Below, one piece after another: positions 56,435 to 64,000 of a stretch of DNA of 64,000 bases (its first letter is position 1; every line of letters begins with the position of its first letter). The position numbers and the translations under genes are program-made. Source of the stretch: Tuwongella immobilis (GTDB lineage Bacteria; Planctomycetota; Planctomycetia; Gemmatales; Gemmataceae); contig NZ_LR593887.1 of assembly GCF_901538355.1 (NCBI RefSeq), positions 3,324,920 through 3,388,919 on the forward strand. Direction: 5' to 3'. Under the pieces are notes generated by a model. The model had not been told where the DNA came from. It made no database searches and worked only from the letters and a program-made list of their open reading frames with translations.

Positions 56435-57373
56435 ATGCGGGCGGGGGCGGCCTTCACCGAAATTTGCCAGCAATTTTCGCATTTGCAACGCTCCACGCGC
56501 GCGGATTTGCATATCCACTCGACGCATAGCGATGGCCAATTCACCCCCGCGGAGATTATCCATCACGCGCGGTCGGCTGGATTGTTCGCCATCGCCATCA
56601 CCGATCACGACAGCATCTCCGCATTTGCCGAGGCACAAACCGCGCTTGCTACCCCCACTCCGCTGGCCCCCGGAACCACCCGTCCCCGGTTGCAACTGAT
56701 TCCGGGTGTCGAAATCACCTGCCGATTTCGCAACCGCGAAGCCCACTTGCTAGGCTACGGATTCGACCCCGAGAATCCCCTGCTTCGATCCACCCTGACC
56801 GAAATGCGCGACCAACGGCGGGTGCGCTTCCAAGGGATGATCGACCGATTGCGAACCCTTGGACTGCGTTTCGCGGATCCGTTCGTCGAATCACTCCTGG
56901 CCAATCCGCATGCCAGTTTCGGCCGACGACATTTGGCCCAACACTTGGTCGATACCAAACAATCGCCGACCATCCATCTGGCATTCCATCGCTGGTTAAA
57001 CGATCGCGGACCAGCGGCTATCGAAAAAGTGCAATTGCCGATCGATGTGGGCATCCGCACCGTCCACGCGGCGGGAGGCGTCACCAGTTTGGCCCATCCC
57101 AGCGAAGAATTGGCCCCCGATGAGTTGGCCGAACTCAAATCGATGGGATTGGATGCATTAGAGGCGGAGTATCCTTGGCCGGGACGCGGACATCGTGCCG
57201 CAATCCGAGAATTCGCCAGACGTTGGGGCTTTTTGGTCAGCGGCGGGAGCGATTGTCACGGCCCGCAACCGTTGAATCGGATGATCGGTCGTAGCGGAAT
57301 CATTCGGGTGGAATTCGAGCAATTATTCGCCAGTCGGAGAGCCATTGCTCCGACGATGTCCCATTCGGGATAA
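56435..57373 (+). CDS. PHP-domain phosphoesterase (RNase AM / YciV-like)
   Basis: This 312-residue protein has a PHP domain opening RADLHIHSTHSDGQFTP (metal-binding H-x-H), followed by ITDHDSIS, PGVEITCRF and HLLGYGFD. SLAHPSEE and SGGSDCHGP close the metal site. This full set matches the YciV/RNase AM subfamily, which removes nucleotides from 5' ends of RNA and hydrolyses 3',5'-bisphosphate nucleotides. The link to nusB (4-bp gap) and ftsY downstream indicates co-transcription. Substrate assignment is by subfamily only. Confidence 0.86.
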   Translation: MRAGAAFTEICQQFSHLQRSTRADLHIHSTHSDGQFTPAEIIHHARSAGLFAIAITDHDSISAFAEAQTALATPTPLAPGTTRPRLQLIPGVEITCRFRNREAHLLGYGFDPENPLLRSTLTEMRDQRRVRFQGMIDRLRTLGLRFADPFVESLLANPHASFGRRHLAQHLVDTKQSPTIHLAFHRWLNDRGPAAIEKVQLPIDVGIRTVHAAGGVTSLAHPSEELAPDELAELKSMGLDALEAEYPWPGRGHRAAIREFARRWGFLVSGGSDCHGPQPLNRMIGRSGIIRVEFEQLFASRRAIAPTMSHSG

Positions 57374-57405
57374 TCGATTGGTGCTTGGGGAGAAGGAACG
57401 AGCAA

Positions 57406-58317
57406 ATGGTATTCGGGAAGATTTTCACGAAAATCAAAGAAGGGCTCACGAAAACCCGCGATATGTTCGCCGGGGTGCTGGATCTCTTCCGGCTACGTGG
57501 GAAAGTCGATCGAAAGTTTCTCGAAGAATTGGAACGCCGATTGTATCTCGCCGATGTCGGTGGGACCGCGACCACGGCCATTGTCGATCGCGTTCGCCAA
57601 GCGTTTCAAGACAAGGAAATTGATGGCAACGTCGAAACCTTCGTGCGGCAGCAGCTTCGAGAATTGCTCACCGATCCCAGCGAAGGGATTCGCTATGCGG
57701 AGAGCGGGCCAACGGTGGTGATGATCGCCGGAGTCAACGGCGCGGGCAAGACCACCTCCATTGCCAAGCTGGTCAACCGCTTGCAAAAAGACGGCAAAAA
57801 AGTGCTGATTGCGGCGTGCGATACCTTCCGCGCTGCCGCCGTGGAACAACTCACGGTCTGGGCGGAACGACTCGGCGCGGAAATCGTCAAAAACCCGACC
57901 GCGAGCGATGCCGCCAGTGTGGCCCACGATGCCTGCGAAAAAGCCCGCGCCAAAGAATTCGATGTCGTCATCGTCGATACAGCCGGACGATTGCACACAC
58001 AAGTGAACCTGATGCGCGAGTTGGAGAAGATCCATCGCGTGGTGGGCAAGGTGATCCCCAACGCGCCGCATGAAATCCTGTTGGTGCTGGATGCCACCAC
58101 CGGGCAAAATGCGATCACACAGGCGGAAATGTTCTGCAAATCCGTCAAATGCACGGGCATCATTTTAACGAAACTGGATGGGACCGCCAAAGGCGGCGCG
58201 ATTTTCGCCATCAAGCAGAAGCTCGGCTTGCCGGTCAAATACATCGGTGTCGGCGAGAAAATTGATGATCTCGAATTATTCGATCCCGAAAGTTTCGTAC
58301 AAGCATTGTTCGAGTGA
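57406..58317 (+). CDS. ftsY: Signal recognition particle receptor FtsY
   Basis: This 303-residue FtsY has a short amphipathic N-terminus (MVFGKIFTKIKEGLTKTRD) and no acidic A domain. The N and G domains follow: GVNGAGKTTSIAKL (P-loop), ACDTFRAAAVEQL, VIVDTAGRLHTQVNLM, LTKLDGTAKGGAIF and KYIGVGEKIDDLELFD. It docks ribosome-SRP complexes at the membrane. The ATG at 57406 is preceded by GGGGAGAAGGAACG; a TTG upstream at 57385 is less likely. Confidence 0.95.
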   Translation: MVFGKIFTKIKEGLTKTRDMFAGVLDLFRLRGKVDRKFLEELERRLYLADVGGTATTAIVDRVRQAFQDKEIDGNVETFVRQQLRELLTDPSEGIRYAESGPTVVMIAGVNGAGKTTSIAKLVNRLQKDGKKVLIAACDTFRAAAVEQLTVWAERLGAEIVKNPTASDAASVAHDACEKARAKEFDVVIVDTAGRLHTQVNLMRELEKIHRVVGKVIPNAPHEILLVLDATTGQNAITQAEMFCKSVKCTGIILTKLDGTAKGGAIFAIKQKLGLPVKYIGVGEKIDDLELFDPESFVQALFE

Positions 58318-58403
58318 GCCGAATTCCCCTGGACAATGCCCCGTGCGGAGAGCTACCATTCCCCGCACGCAATGGAATCGGTCTTGGCCAAGGAGAAGGC
58401 ATC

Positions 58404-59375
58404 ATGCAGGAACTCAGCCTGGTCACGGGTGGCGCGGGATTCATTGGCTCGCATTTGGTCGAAACGCTGCTGGCGGCTGGAACGCCGGTGCGGGTGTTGG
58501 ATGATTTCAGCACCGGACTTCGAAGCAATCTTGACGGATTCCGCACGCAGCCCGAACTGATCGAAGGTTCAATTACCGATGCCGATGCGGTCGCCAAGGC
58601 GATGGTCGGTGTCAAGGTGGTCTACCATCTGGGGGCGTTGGCTTCGGTCGCCCGCAGTGTCGAAACGCCGCTGGTGTCGCATCATGCCTGCGCGACGGGC
58701 ACGTTGACGGTGCTGGATGCCGCGCGGCGGGCGGGGGTTCGTCGGCTGGTGTATGCCGCCAGTTCGAGTGCGTATGGTGGCACCTCCACGCCGGATGGCC
58801 AACGCGAAGACCAACTGCCGGCCGCGCTCTCGCCATATGCCGCCGCCAAACTTGCGGGCGAATACTATCTGCAAGCCTTCGCACACACGTATGGAATCGA
58901 AACCGTTCGAGTTCGCTTCTTCAATATCTTTGGCCCGCGTCAGCGATCCGATAGCCCGTATTCCGGTGTCATCGCGCTGTTCCTGAACGCGATGGCACAA
59001 GGCAAAACGCCGACGATTCACGGCGATGGGCAGCAATCCCGCGATTTCACCTATGTCGGCAACGCCGTGCAAGCGCTCATGCGGGCGGCGATGGCTCCGA
59101 ATGTCTCCGGAAATGTCTACAATGTTGGCACCGGCTCCAGCGTGACGGTGCTGGAACTGGTCGAATCGCTGAATCGGCTGCTGGGGACGAACATCACCCC
59201 GCTGCATAGCGCACCGCGTGCCGGGGACGTGAAGTTTTCGCAAGCCGATATTCGCCGCACCTGCCGCGATTTGGGCTACGAGCCGAATATCCGATTCGAA
59301 GATGGGTTGCGACGCACCATGCAATGGTACTTTGAATGCAACCCCGAGCTGCGACCCGCCACCTGCGGCGTCTGA
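58404..59375 (+). CDS. NAD-dependent UDP-sugar epimerase/dehydratase
   Basis: This 323-residue extended SDR has LVTGGAGFIGSHLVE at residues about 5-19. AASSSAYGG holds the catalytic Ser and PYAAAKLAGEYY the Tyr-x3-Lys. RFFNIFGPRQR and DFTYVGNAVQAL are substrate-side motifs typical of UDP-GlcNAc/UDP-glucose 4-epimerases and UDP-glucuronate epimerases. Exact specificity is not assignable. The ATG at 58404 follows GGAGAAGG; the longer frame from 58314 would overlap ftsY. Its product could feed the two large glycosyltransferases encoded about 3-8 kb upstream. Confidence 0.87.
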   Translation: MQELSLVTGGAGFIGSHLVETLLAAGTPVRVLDDFSTGLRSNLDGFRTQPELIEGSITDADAVAKAMVGVKVVYHLGALASVARSVETPLVSHHACATGTLTVLDAARRAGVRRLVYAASSSAYGGTSTPDGQREDQLPAALSPYAAAKLAGEYYLQAFAHTYGIETVRVRFFNIFGPRQRSDSPYSGVIALFLNAMAQGKTPTIHGDGQQSRDFTYVGNAVQALMRAAMAPNVSGNVYNVGTGSSVTVLELVESLNRLLGTNITPLHSAPRAGDVKFSQADIRRTCRDLGYEPNIRFEDGLRRTMQWYFECNPELRPATCGV

Positions 59376-59564
59376 GCATTGTCGGATCTTCCCGATCGCA
59401 TCTCGGCACGCATGGCCGCAGGTGCGATCGCTGCATTTCCTGAACGATTCTCACCCCATCTGAGCACGACAACTGCGAATCCAAGCGATTTTCCGTGGCG
59501 GATGCCTGGAAAATCCGCGAAGATTGGCATCTGATTTCCTCTCCTTGATGTGGAGTGACGTGGC

Positions 59565-60569
59565 ATGAATCGGTTCCGAATCGCGGTGGCAGGTGTGGCG
59601 TGGATGGCGATGATTGGCTCGTCGCTGCTGTTGGCCCAAGGCCAAGCGCCAAAAACGATCGTCGATCCGAAGGATCAATCCCCCGAAGTGAGTCTGCAAG
59701 GGGAATATGTCGGCTCGGTCGAACACGATGGAAATGAGCATGCCGTTGGTGCCCAAGTCATCGATCAAGGCAAAGGCAAGTTTCTGGTGAAAGTGTTTCC
59801 CGGTGGTCTGCCCGGTGCTGGCTGGAATGGCAAACAAACCAAGCAAGTCGAAGGCAAACGAAGTAAGACCGGCTTGGATGTCAGCAACGATGAAATCGTC
59901 GGGACCGTCGAAAATCAAGAAATGAAGCTGAAGATGGTCAACGGCACGGCAACCGCGACCCTGAAGCGGACCGAACGCAAGTCGCCGACTCTGGGCATGA
60001 AGCCGCCTGAAGGCGCGGTGGTGTTGTATGGCGATGCTGCGGATGCCAAGAAGTGGAAGAACGGAAACACGGTCAAATTGTCGGACGGGGAATTTCTCGG
60101 CATCGGTGTCAAATCCGAGCAAGCCTTCCAAGCCTTCACGATGCACCTGGAATTCCGACTGCCATATATGCCGGAGGCGCGGGGCCAAGGCCGAGCGAAT
60201 TCGGGGCTGTATCTACAAGATCGCTATGAAGTGCAGATTCTCGACAGCTTCGGGTTAAACGGCGAAAACAACGAGTGCGGCGGCGTGTATCAGCAGTATA
60301 AGCCGTTGGTGAATATGTGCTTACCGCCGATGGTGTGGCAAACCTATGACATCGATTTCACTCCCGCGAAATTCGATGACGCGGGCAAGAAGATCGCCCC
60401 GGCCCGCGCGACGGTCAAGCTGAACGGTGTGGTGATCCACGAAGGAATCGAATTCAAAGGCGCAACCGGCGGTGGTCAACCCGAGAAGCCGAGCGCAGGC
60501 CCGTTCCAACTGCAAAATCACGGCAACCCGTTGGTGTTCCGCAACATTTGGGTTGTCGAGAAGAAGTGA
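59565..60569 (+). CDS. Exported DUF1080 (3-keto-disaccharide hydrolase-like) protein
   Basis: This 334-residue protein has a signal peptide (AVAGVAWMAMIGSSLLLAQ). A beta-rich region, about 40-140, contains LQGEYVGSVEHDGNEHAVGAQ. A DUF1080 concanavalin-like domain follows, about 145-334, with FTMHLEFRLPYMPEARGQGRANSGLYLQDRYEVQILDS, NECGGVYQQYKP and FQLQNHGNPLVFRNIWV. DUF1080 proteins are abundant in planctomycetes, and some act on 3-keto-glycosides. The extra N-terminal domain is of a kind often found with it in this phylum. Confidence 0.86.
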   Translation: MNRFRIAVAGVAWMAMIGSSLLLAQGQAPKTIVDPKDQSPEVSLQGEYVGSVEHDGNEHAVGAQVIDQGKGKFLVKVFPGGLPGAGWNGKQTKQVEGKRSKTGLDVSNDEIVGTVENQEMKLKMVNGTATATLKRTERKSPTLGMKPPEGAVVLYGDAADAKKWKNGNTVKLSDGEFLGIGVKSEQAFQAFTMHLEFRLPYMPEARGQGRANSGLYLQDRYEVQILDSFGLNGENNECGGVYQQYKPLVNMCLPPMVWQTYDIDFTPAKFDDAGKKIAPARATVKLNGVVIHEGIEFKGATGGGQPEKPSAGPFQLQNHGNPLVFRNIWVVEKK

Positions 60570-60653
60570 TTTCAACGGCTTACGGCGTATCGACTTGAGT
60601 TCGCCCAGTGCGTGACGTATCCTTCGAGTAGGAATTGCTCGGAGGAACCCCAC

Positions 60654-61433
60654 GTGCACACGAACTTCGATGGCGACGATTTTCCCGAAATGCTTGCCCG
60701 GGCTGCGGATGCGCTTCGTCGGGCATCGCGGGTAGCGGTGCTGACTGGTGCGGGGGTTTCTGCCGAAAGTGGCATTCCCACCTTCCGAGCCAGCGATGGG
60801 CTGTGGGAAAATCATCCGATTGAAGATGTGGCCACACCCATGGGATTTGAACGGAATCCCGAATTGGTGTGGCGATTTTACAATGCCCGTCGTGTGACCG
60901 CTGGCGCTGCGAAGCCCAATCGCGGTCACGCGGCGTTGGCCCAGCTCGAACAGCATTTTGGCGAACATTTCACGCTCATTACGCAAAATGTGGACGCCCT
61001 GCATTCGCAAGCCGGAAATCACCGGGTGCTTGAACTCCACGGCTGTCTGCGTCGCACGCGCTGCTTGAATTGCGGGGATATTGCCGATCAAGGGCTGACC
61101 GATCTCGGCCCGGAGCCGCATTGTCAGATCTGCGGCGGGCGACTGCGACCGGATATTGTCTGGTTTCATGAGATGCTGCCTGACGGGATTTGGGAAGCGG
61201 CGGCGATGGCCGTGATGGAATGTGATACCCTGTTGGTGGTGGGGACCAGCGCGGTGGTATATCCCGCAGCGGGGTTGGTTCCGTTGGCGATGCGAAAACA
61301 GCCGCCGGCAACGGTGATTGAAATCAATCTTACCAAGACGGCAGCGAGCGAATACGTCGATTTGGGCTTGTACGGTCCATCGGGCGAAATGCTGCCGAAA
61401 TTGTTGCAAGCGGCTCAGATTGGGAGTGAATGA
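60654..61433 (+). CDS. Sirtuin, NAD-dependent protein deacylase
   Basis: This 259-residue Sir2 family enzyme has GAGVSAESGIPTFR (NAD-binding) and ITQNVDALH. The catalytic His lies in LELHGCL, and the zinc pairs C-x2-C (CLNCGD) and C-x2-C (CQICGG) are complete. RPDIVWFHEMLP and GTSAVVYPAAGL follow. The start is taken as the GTG at 60654, 8 bases after GGAGGA; an upstream GTG at 60612 has no site. The next gene, folD, starts on the base after its stop, so the two are coupled. Confidence 0.9.
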   Translation: MHTNFDGDDFPEMLARAADALRRASRVAVLTGAGVSAESGIPTFRASDGLWENHPIEDVATPMGFERNPELVWRFYNARRVTAGAAKPNRGHAALAQLEQHFGEHFTLITQNVDALHSQAGNHRVLELHGCLRRTRCLNCGDIADQGLTDLGPEPHCQICGGRLRPDIVWFHEMLPDGIWEAAAMAVMECDTLLVVGTSAVVYPAAGLVPLAMRKQPPATVIEINLTKTAASEYVDLGLYGPSGEMLPKLLQAAQIGSE

Positions 61434-62336
61434 ATGCCGGCTCGTGTGCTTGATGGCAAAGCGTTGGCGGAGACGATGCGTGTGGAAATCGCCCAGCAAG
61501 TGGCCGCGCATGTGGCGTTGGGGCATCGTCCGCCTGGCTTGGCAGCAGTGCTGGTCGGAAACGTGGCAGCGTCCCGTGTGTATGTCCGCAACAAACGGCG
61601 GGCATGCGATGCCGCGGGAATTCGCTCCTGGCTGTACGAACTCCCGGAAGAATGCTCGTCGCAACAACTGCTCGATTTAGTGGCACAACTCAACGCCGAT
61701 GCCCAAGTCGATGGCATTCTGGTGCAGTTGCCGCTGCCGAAACAGATTGACGAACAAGCGGTGATCGAGGCGATTTTGCCCGATAAAGATGTGGATGGCT
61801 TTCACCCGGACAATGTCGGCCGTCTGACCATTGGAATCCCGCGATTCCTCCCCTGCACCCCCTATGGCGTGCAGCAGATTTTGCAGCGCGAAGGCATCGA
61901 CACCGCTGGAAAACGGGTGGCAATTCTCGGGCGATCGAACATCGTCGGCAAGCCGATGGCGTTGATTCTCATGCAAAAGCCGTCGAAAGCCTTTCCGATG
62001 GGCGGCGATGCCACGGTCACGATTCTGCATAGTCGTAGCCGCGACTTGGTCGAGCAATTGCGACAGGCCGATATTCTGATCGCGGGCATCGGCGTGGCAC
62101 ACTTTGTGCAGCCAGAAATGGTCAAGCCAGGTGCGGTGATCATTGATGTGGGCATTAACTCGCTCGAAGGTAAGATTGTCGGCGATGTTGCGCCGGGAGT
62201 TGCCGAGATTGCCTCGGCGATGACCCCAGTTCCCGGCGGTGTTGGCCCGATGACGATCACCATGCTTCTGCAAAACACGCTGGAGGCCGCCCGCATCCAC
62301 TCGGGATTGTCTCCACGCGAAACCTCGGTTCGGTGA
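61434..62336 (+). CDS. folD: Bifunctional methylenetetrahydrofolate dehydrogenase/cyclohydrolase FolD
   Basis: This 300-residue FolD has YVRNKRRACDAAGI, with the catalytic Tyr-x3-Lys. GILVQLPLPKQID and PDKDVDGFHPDNVGRL follow. GRSNIVGKPMALIL is the NADP-binding element and MTPVPGGVGPMTITMLLQNT the C-terminal signature. It interconverts 5,10-methylene-THF and 10-formyl-THF. It begins directly after the sirtuin stop codon. Confidence 0.95.
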   Translation: MPARVLDGKALAETMRVEIAQQVAAHVALGHRPPGLAAVLVGNVAASRVYVRNKRRACDAAGIRSWLYELPEECSSQQLLDLVAQLNADAQVDGILVQLPLPKQIDEQAVIEAILPDKDVDGFHPDNVGRLTIGIPRFLPCTPYGVQQILQREGIDTAGKRVAILGRSNIVGKPMALILMQKPSKAFPMGGDATVTILHSRSRDLVEQLRQADILIAGIGVAHFVQPEMVKPGAVIIDVGINSLEGKIVGDVAPGVAEIASAMTPVPGGVGPMTITMLLQNTLEAARIHSGLSPRETSVR

Positions 62337-62358
62337 CGGCTCTACGGAGATCGACGGC

Positions 62359-63582
62359 GTGATCAACCTCAACCTATCCAAAGCCACGCGCATTGGTTTG
62401 AATTTGGTGGCGGTGCTCGGAGCCATCGCTTTGCTCTACCTTGGGCGGTCGATCCTGGTTCCGTTGGTCTTCGCCGGACTCCTCGCCTCGATTCTGTGGC
62501 CTGCTGCAACTTGGCTGAACCAGCGGTTCCGACTCCCCTGGTTCATCTCCTGCTTTTCGGTGATTTTTCTGCTCATTCTCGTCAGCGTGATTTTGTTCCT
62601 CAGCTTCAGCGTCGCCATTCCGCAGATGGTGCAAGATGTCTCCATGCTCAATGATCCAATCCAGCAGCAGATCACATATACCCGCATTCGATCGTTCATT
62701 CAGAACATTTTCCCATTTCCGATTAGCCCCGATATCCTCCCGGTGGATGCGACGCAGTCGAAGTTCTTCTTATCGGTCGCGGATGCGCTCAATCAAAAGA
62801 ATGTCACACAGGCGTTGCTTGCCGTCACCTCGTATAGCATGACTTGGATTTGGCAAGGCGTGCTCGTGTTGTTCATTTTGCTGTTTTTGCTGCTGGAAGG
62901 CAGCATGCTGGCGAAGCGCGTGCGCGGCATCTTCGGCACCAGTCTCGAGACGCAAAGCCAAGTCTCGCTTGCCTTTCAGGAAATCATCGGCTCGGTTCGG
63001 GCATACCTGCTGTGGCGGACGTTCATCAACATCATCCTCGGCGGACTGCTCGGACTGTGCTACCACCTGCTCGGACTGAAACACGCCTGGACTTGGGCCA
63101 TTCTGACGATGGTGCTCTCCTATGTTCCGTATATCGGAACCATTGTTGCCGGGATTCCGCCGATCATCGATGCGTTTTTTTCCGCCAGCCCCGTCACCGC
63201 GCTGGTGATTCTGCTGGGGTACACCGTCGTCGTCACCATCGAAGGCTACATTATTGTGCCGATGGTGATGGGTCGCAGTATGGATCTCAATGCAACCACG
63301 GTGATGCTCGCCTGTTTATTTTGGGATCTCATCTGGGGAACACCGGGATTGTTCCTGGCCATGCCGCTGATGTCGAGTCTGAAGGCGGTCTGCATGCAGG
63401 TGCCCGAATGGCGACCGTGGGGCAAATTGATGGGATCGCACGATTCGGAAGATGACGGATTGCAGCGTCGGATCGCTGAACTCGCCCGGCGATTGGAGAA
63501 AGAGCCACCCGACGCGACTCAGATCATGGATCAAAGTGAGGCCGGCGACGCTCGATCCAACTCGAATCATTTGCCGGGGTGA
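62359..63582 (+). CDS. AI-2E family (YdiK/PerM-like) membrane transporter
   Basis: This 407-residue protein has about seven to eight hydrophobic segments and the family signature regions: LGRSILVPLVFAGLLASIL near the start, and VLSYVPYIGTIVAGIPPIIDAF, TIEGYIIVPMVMGRSMDLN and WGTPGLFLAMPLMSSLKAV in the C-terminal half. The tail is polar and cytosolic. Members export autoinducer-2 or act as Na+/H+ antiporters; the substrate here is unknown. The start is GTG at 62359, 8 bases after GGAGAT and 22 bp after folD, suggesting the same transcript. Confidence 0.87.
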   Translation: MINLNLSKATRIGLNLVAVLGAIALLYLGRSILVPLVFAGLLASILWPAATWLNQRFRLPWFISCFSVIFLLILVSVILFLSFSVAIPQMVQDVSMLNDPIQQQITYTRIRSFIQNIFPFPISPDILPVDATQSKFFLSVADALNQKNVTQALLAVTSYSMTWIWQGVLVLFILLFLLLEGSMLAKRVRGIFGTSLETQSQVSLAFQEIIGSVRAYLLWRTFINIILGGLLGLCYHLLGLKHAWTWAILTMVLSYVPYIGTIVAGIPPIIDAFFSASPVTALVILLGYTVVVTIEGYIIVPMVMGRSMDLNATTVMLACLFWDLIWGTPGLFLAMPLMSSLKAVCMQVPEWRPWGKLMGSHDSEDDGLQRRIAELARRLEKEPPDATQIMDQSEAGDARSNSNHLPG

Positions 63583-63639
63583 TGGCGATTCGCATTCGTC
63601 GAACTTCAAATGATCGGGATTGGATTCTGGAAACGCGAA

Positions 63640-63674
63640 GGCCCGTGGCCGGGGATTGCTCCCGATCACGGGCC
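63640..63674. terminator. Hairpin after the AI-2E gene
   Basis: GGCCCGTG (63640-63647) pairs with CACGGGCC (63667-63674). An inner CGGG/CCCG pair with a small bulge closes a 7-nt loop. It is followed by AATTTCGTTT rather than a clean T-run. It lies between the convergent AI-2E gene and the right-edge gene and probably serves both. Confidence 0.65.
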
Positions 63675-63764
63675 AATTTCGTTTCTGGTTCCGCGAGTTG
63701 CGGCTTTGCTCAGAATCCTCGATCTGCCCAAAAACGCCAGCACCTGCCCAAAAAATCCTACTTC

Positions 63765-64000
63765 TTAATCGTTCATCCTTCGAGACAATTGGGCACGGGC
63801 GACGACAAGGAACTGAGATCGTCCCCCAGCGAGCTGACCAGCGTCTTCCCATAGGGAAGTCGCAAGTTGCTCCACTTTCTCTTGGAACAATCGTGCTCGC
63901 CGATCTTCTTCCTTCTCGGCGGCACCCAGCCCTGCGTGATGGTCACGCAGCGAGTTCAGGACATCGGGCGAGACGTTGTGGTGATCGCAGTAGTGCTTGA
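63765..64000 (-). CDS. C-terminal fragment of an unknown, DUF2934-like protein (runs off the right edge)
   Basis: Reading leftwards from the window edge, 77 codons end at a TAA (63767-63765). The visible part is mainly helical and charged, starting HYCDHHNVSPDVLN, with ALFQEK-like Glu/Arg-rich helices. It ends in LWEDAGQLAGGRSQFLVVARAQL, which recalls the 'LWExAGrPxGRxxxFWxxAexxL' pattern of DUF2934. The start lies outside the window. Family assignment is tentative. Confidence 0.5.
   Translation of the reverse strand, partial: KHYCDHHNVSPDVLNSLRDHHAGLGAAEKEEDRRARLFQEKVEQLATSLWEDAGQLAGGRSQFLVVARAQLSRRMND

Overview
The window looks like chromosome from a Gemmata-like planctomycete (family Gemmataceae; genus not decidable from the sequence). 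The clues are several planctomycete families: a DUF1501 TAT protein, a DUF1559 pilin-like protein followed by a small lipoprotein, a DUF1080 protein, and an outer-surface FG-GAP protein with a planctomycete-type LExxExRxTPA leader. The polA-coaE-rho gene order is one I also associate with Chlamydiae. Coding density is high and both strands are used. I see no rRNA, tRNA, CRISPR array, insertion sequence, prophage or att site.

Left flank (1-10.1 kb): the 5' end of ftsH (minus), a DUF1501 protein (minus), a sarcosine/N-methyltryptophan oxidase (plus), a class I amidotransferase-like protein that has lost its nucleophilic cysteine, a Dps-like ferritin (minus), a YhaM-like OB-HD nuclease (minus), a large secreted beta-helix/FG-GAP protein (minus), and queC-queD (plus).

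Core (10.37-30.68 kb): seven plus-strand genes, nearly all overlapping or tightly spaced, probably one operon of about 20 kb. The first three are a PUFA-type iterative secondary lipid synthase: a PfaD-like enoyl reductase; a PfaA-like KS-AT-ACP-ACP-KR-DH protein; and a PfaC-like KS-CLF-AT-(hotdog x4) protein. They are followed directly by a complete oleABCD set for head-to-head long-chain olefin synthesis (OleA thiolase, OleB beta-lactone decarboxylase, OleC beta-lactone synthetase, OleD ketoreductase). The layout suggests that polyunsaturated chains built on the Pfa ACPs pass to OleA and leave as a polyunsaturated hydrocarbon instead of being esterified into phospholipid. An Sfp-type phosphopantetheinyl transferase that could activate the ACPs lies about 8 kb downstream.

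Right half (30.7-64 kb): a DUF971/Mrp pair, an FMN alpha-hydroxyacid oxidase, two paralogous exported proteins, a gamma-glutamylcyclotransferase-like protein, a PLD/SNase-like exported pair, a membrane-anchored unknown, the PPTase, and a coiled-coil membrane protein. Next comes polA-coaE-rho-ribH, then the DUF1559/lipoprotein pair, two large glycosyltransferases, nusB-PHP-ftsY-epimerase, a DUF1080 protein, sirtuin-folD-AI-2E permease family, and the C-terminal end of a small unknown gene. Several convergent or intergenic hairpins that look like terminators separate these blocks.
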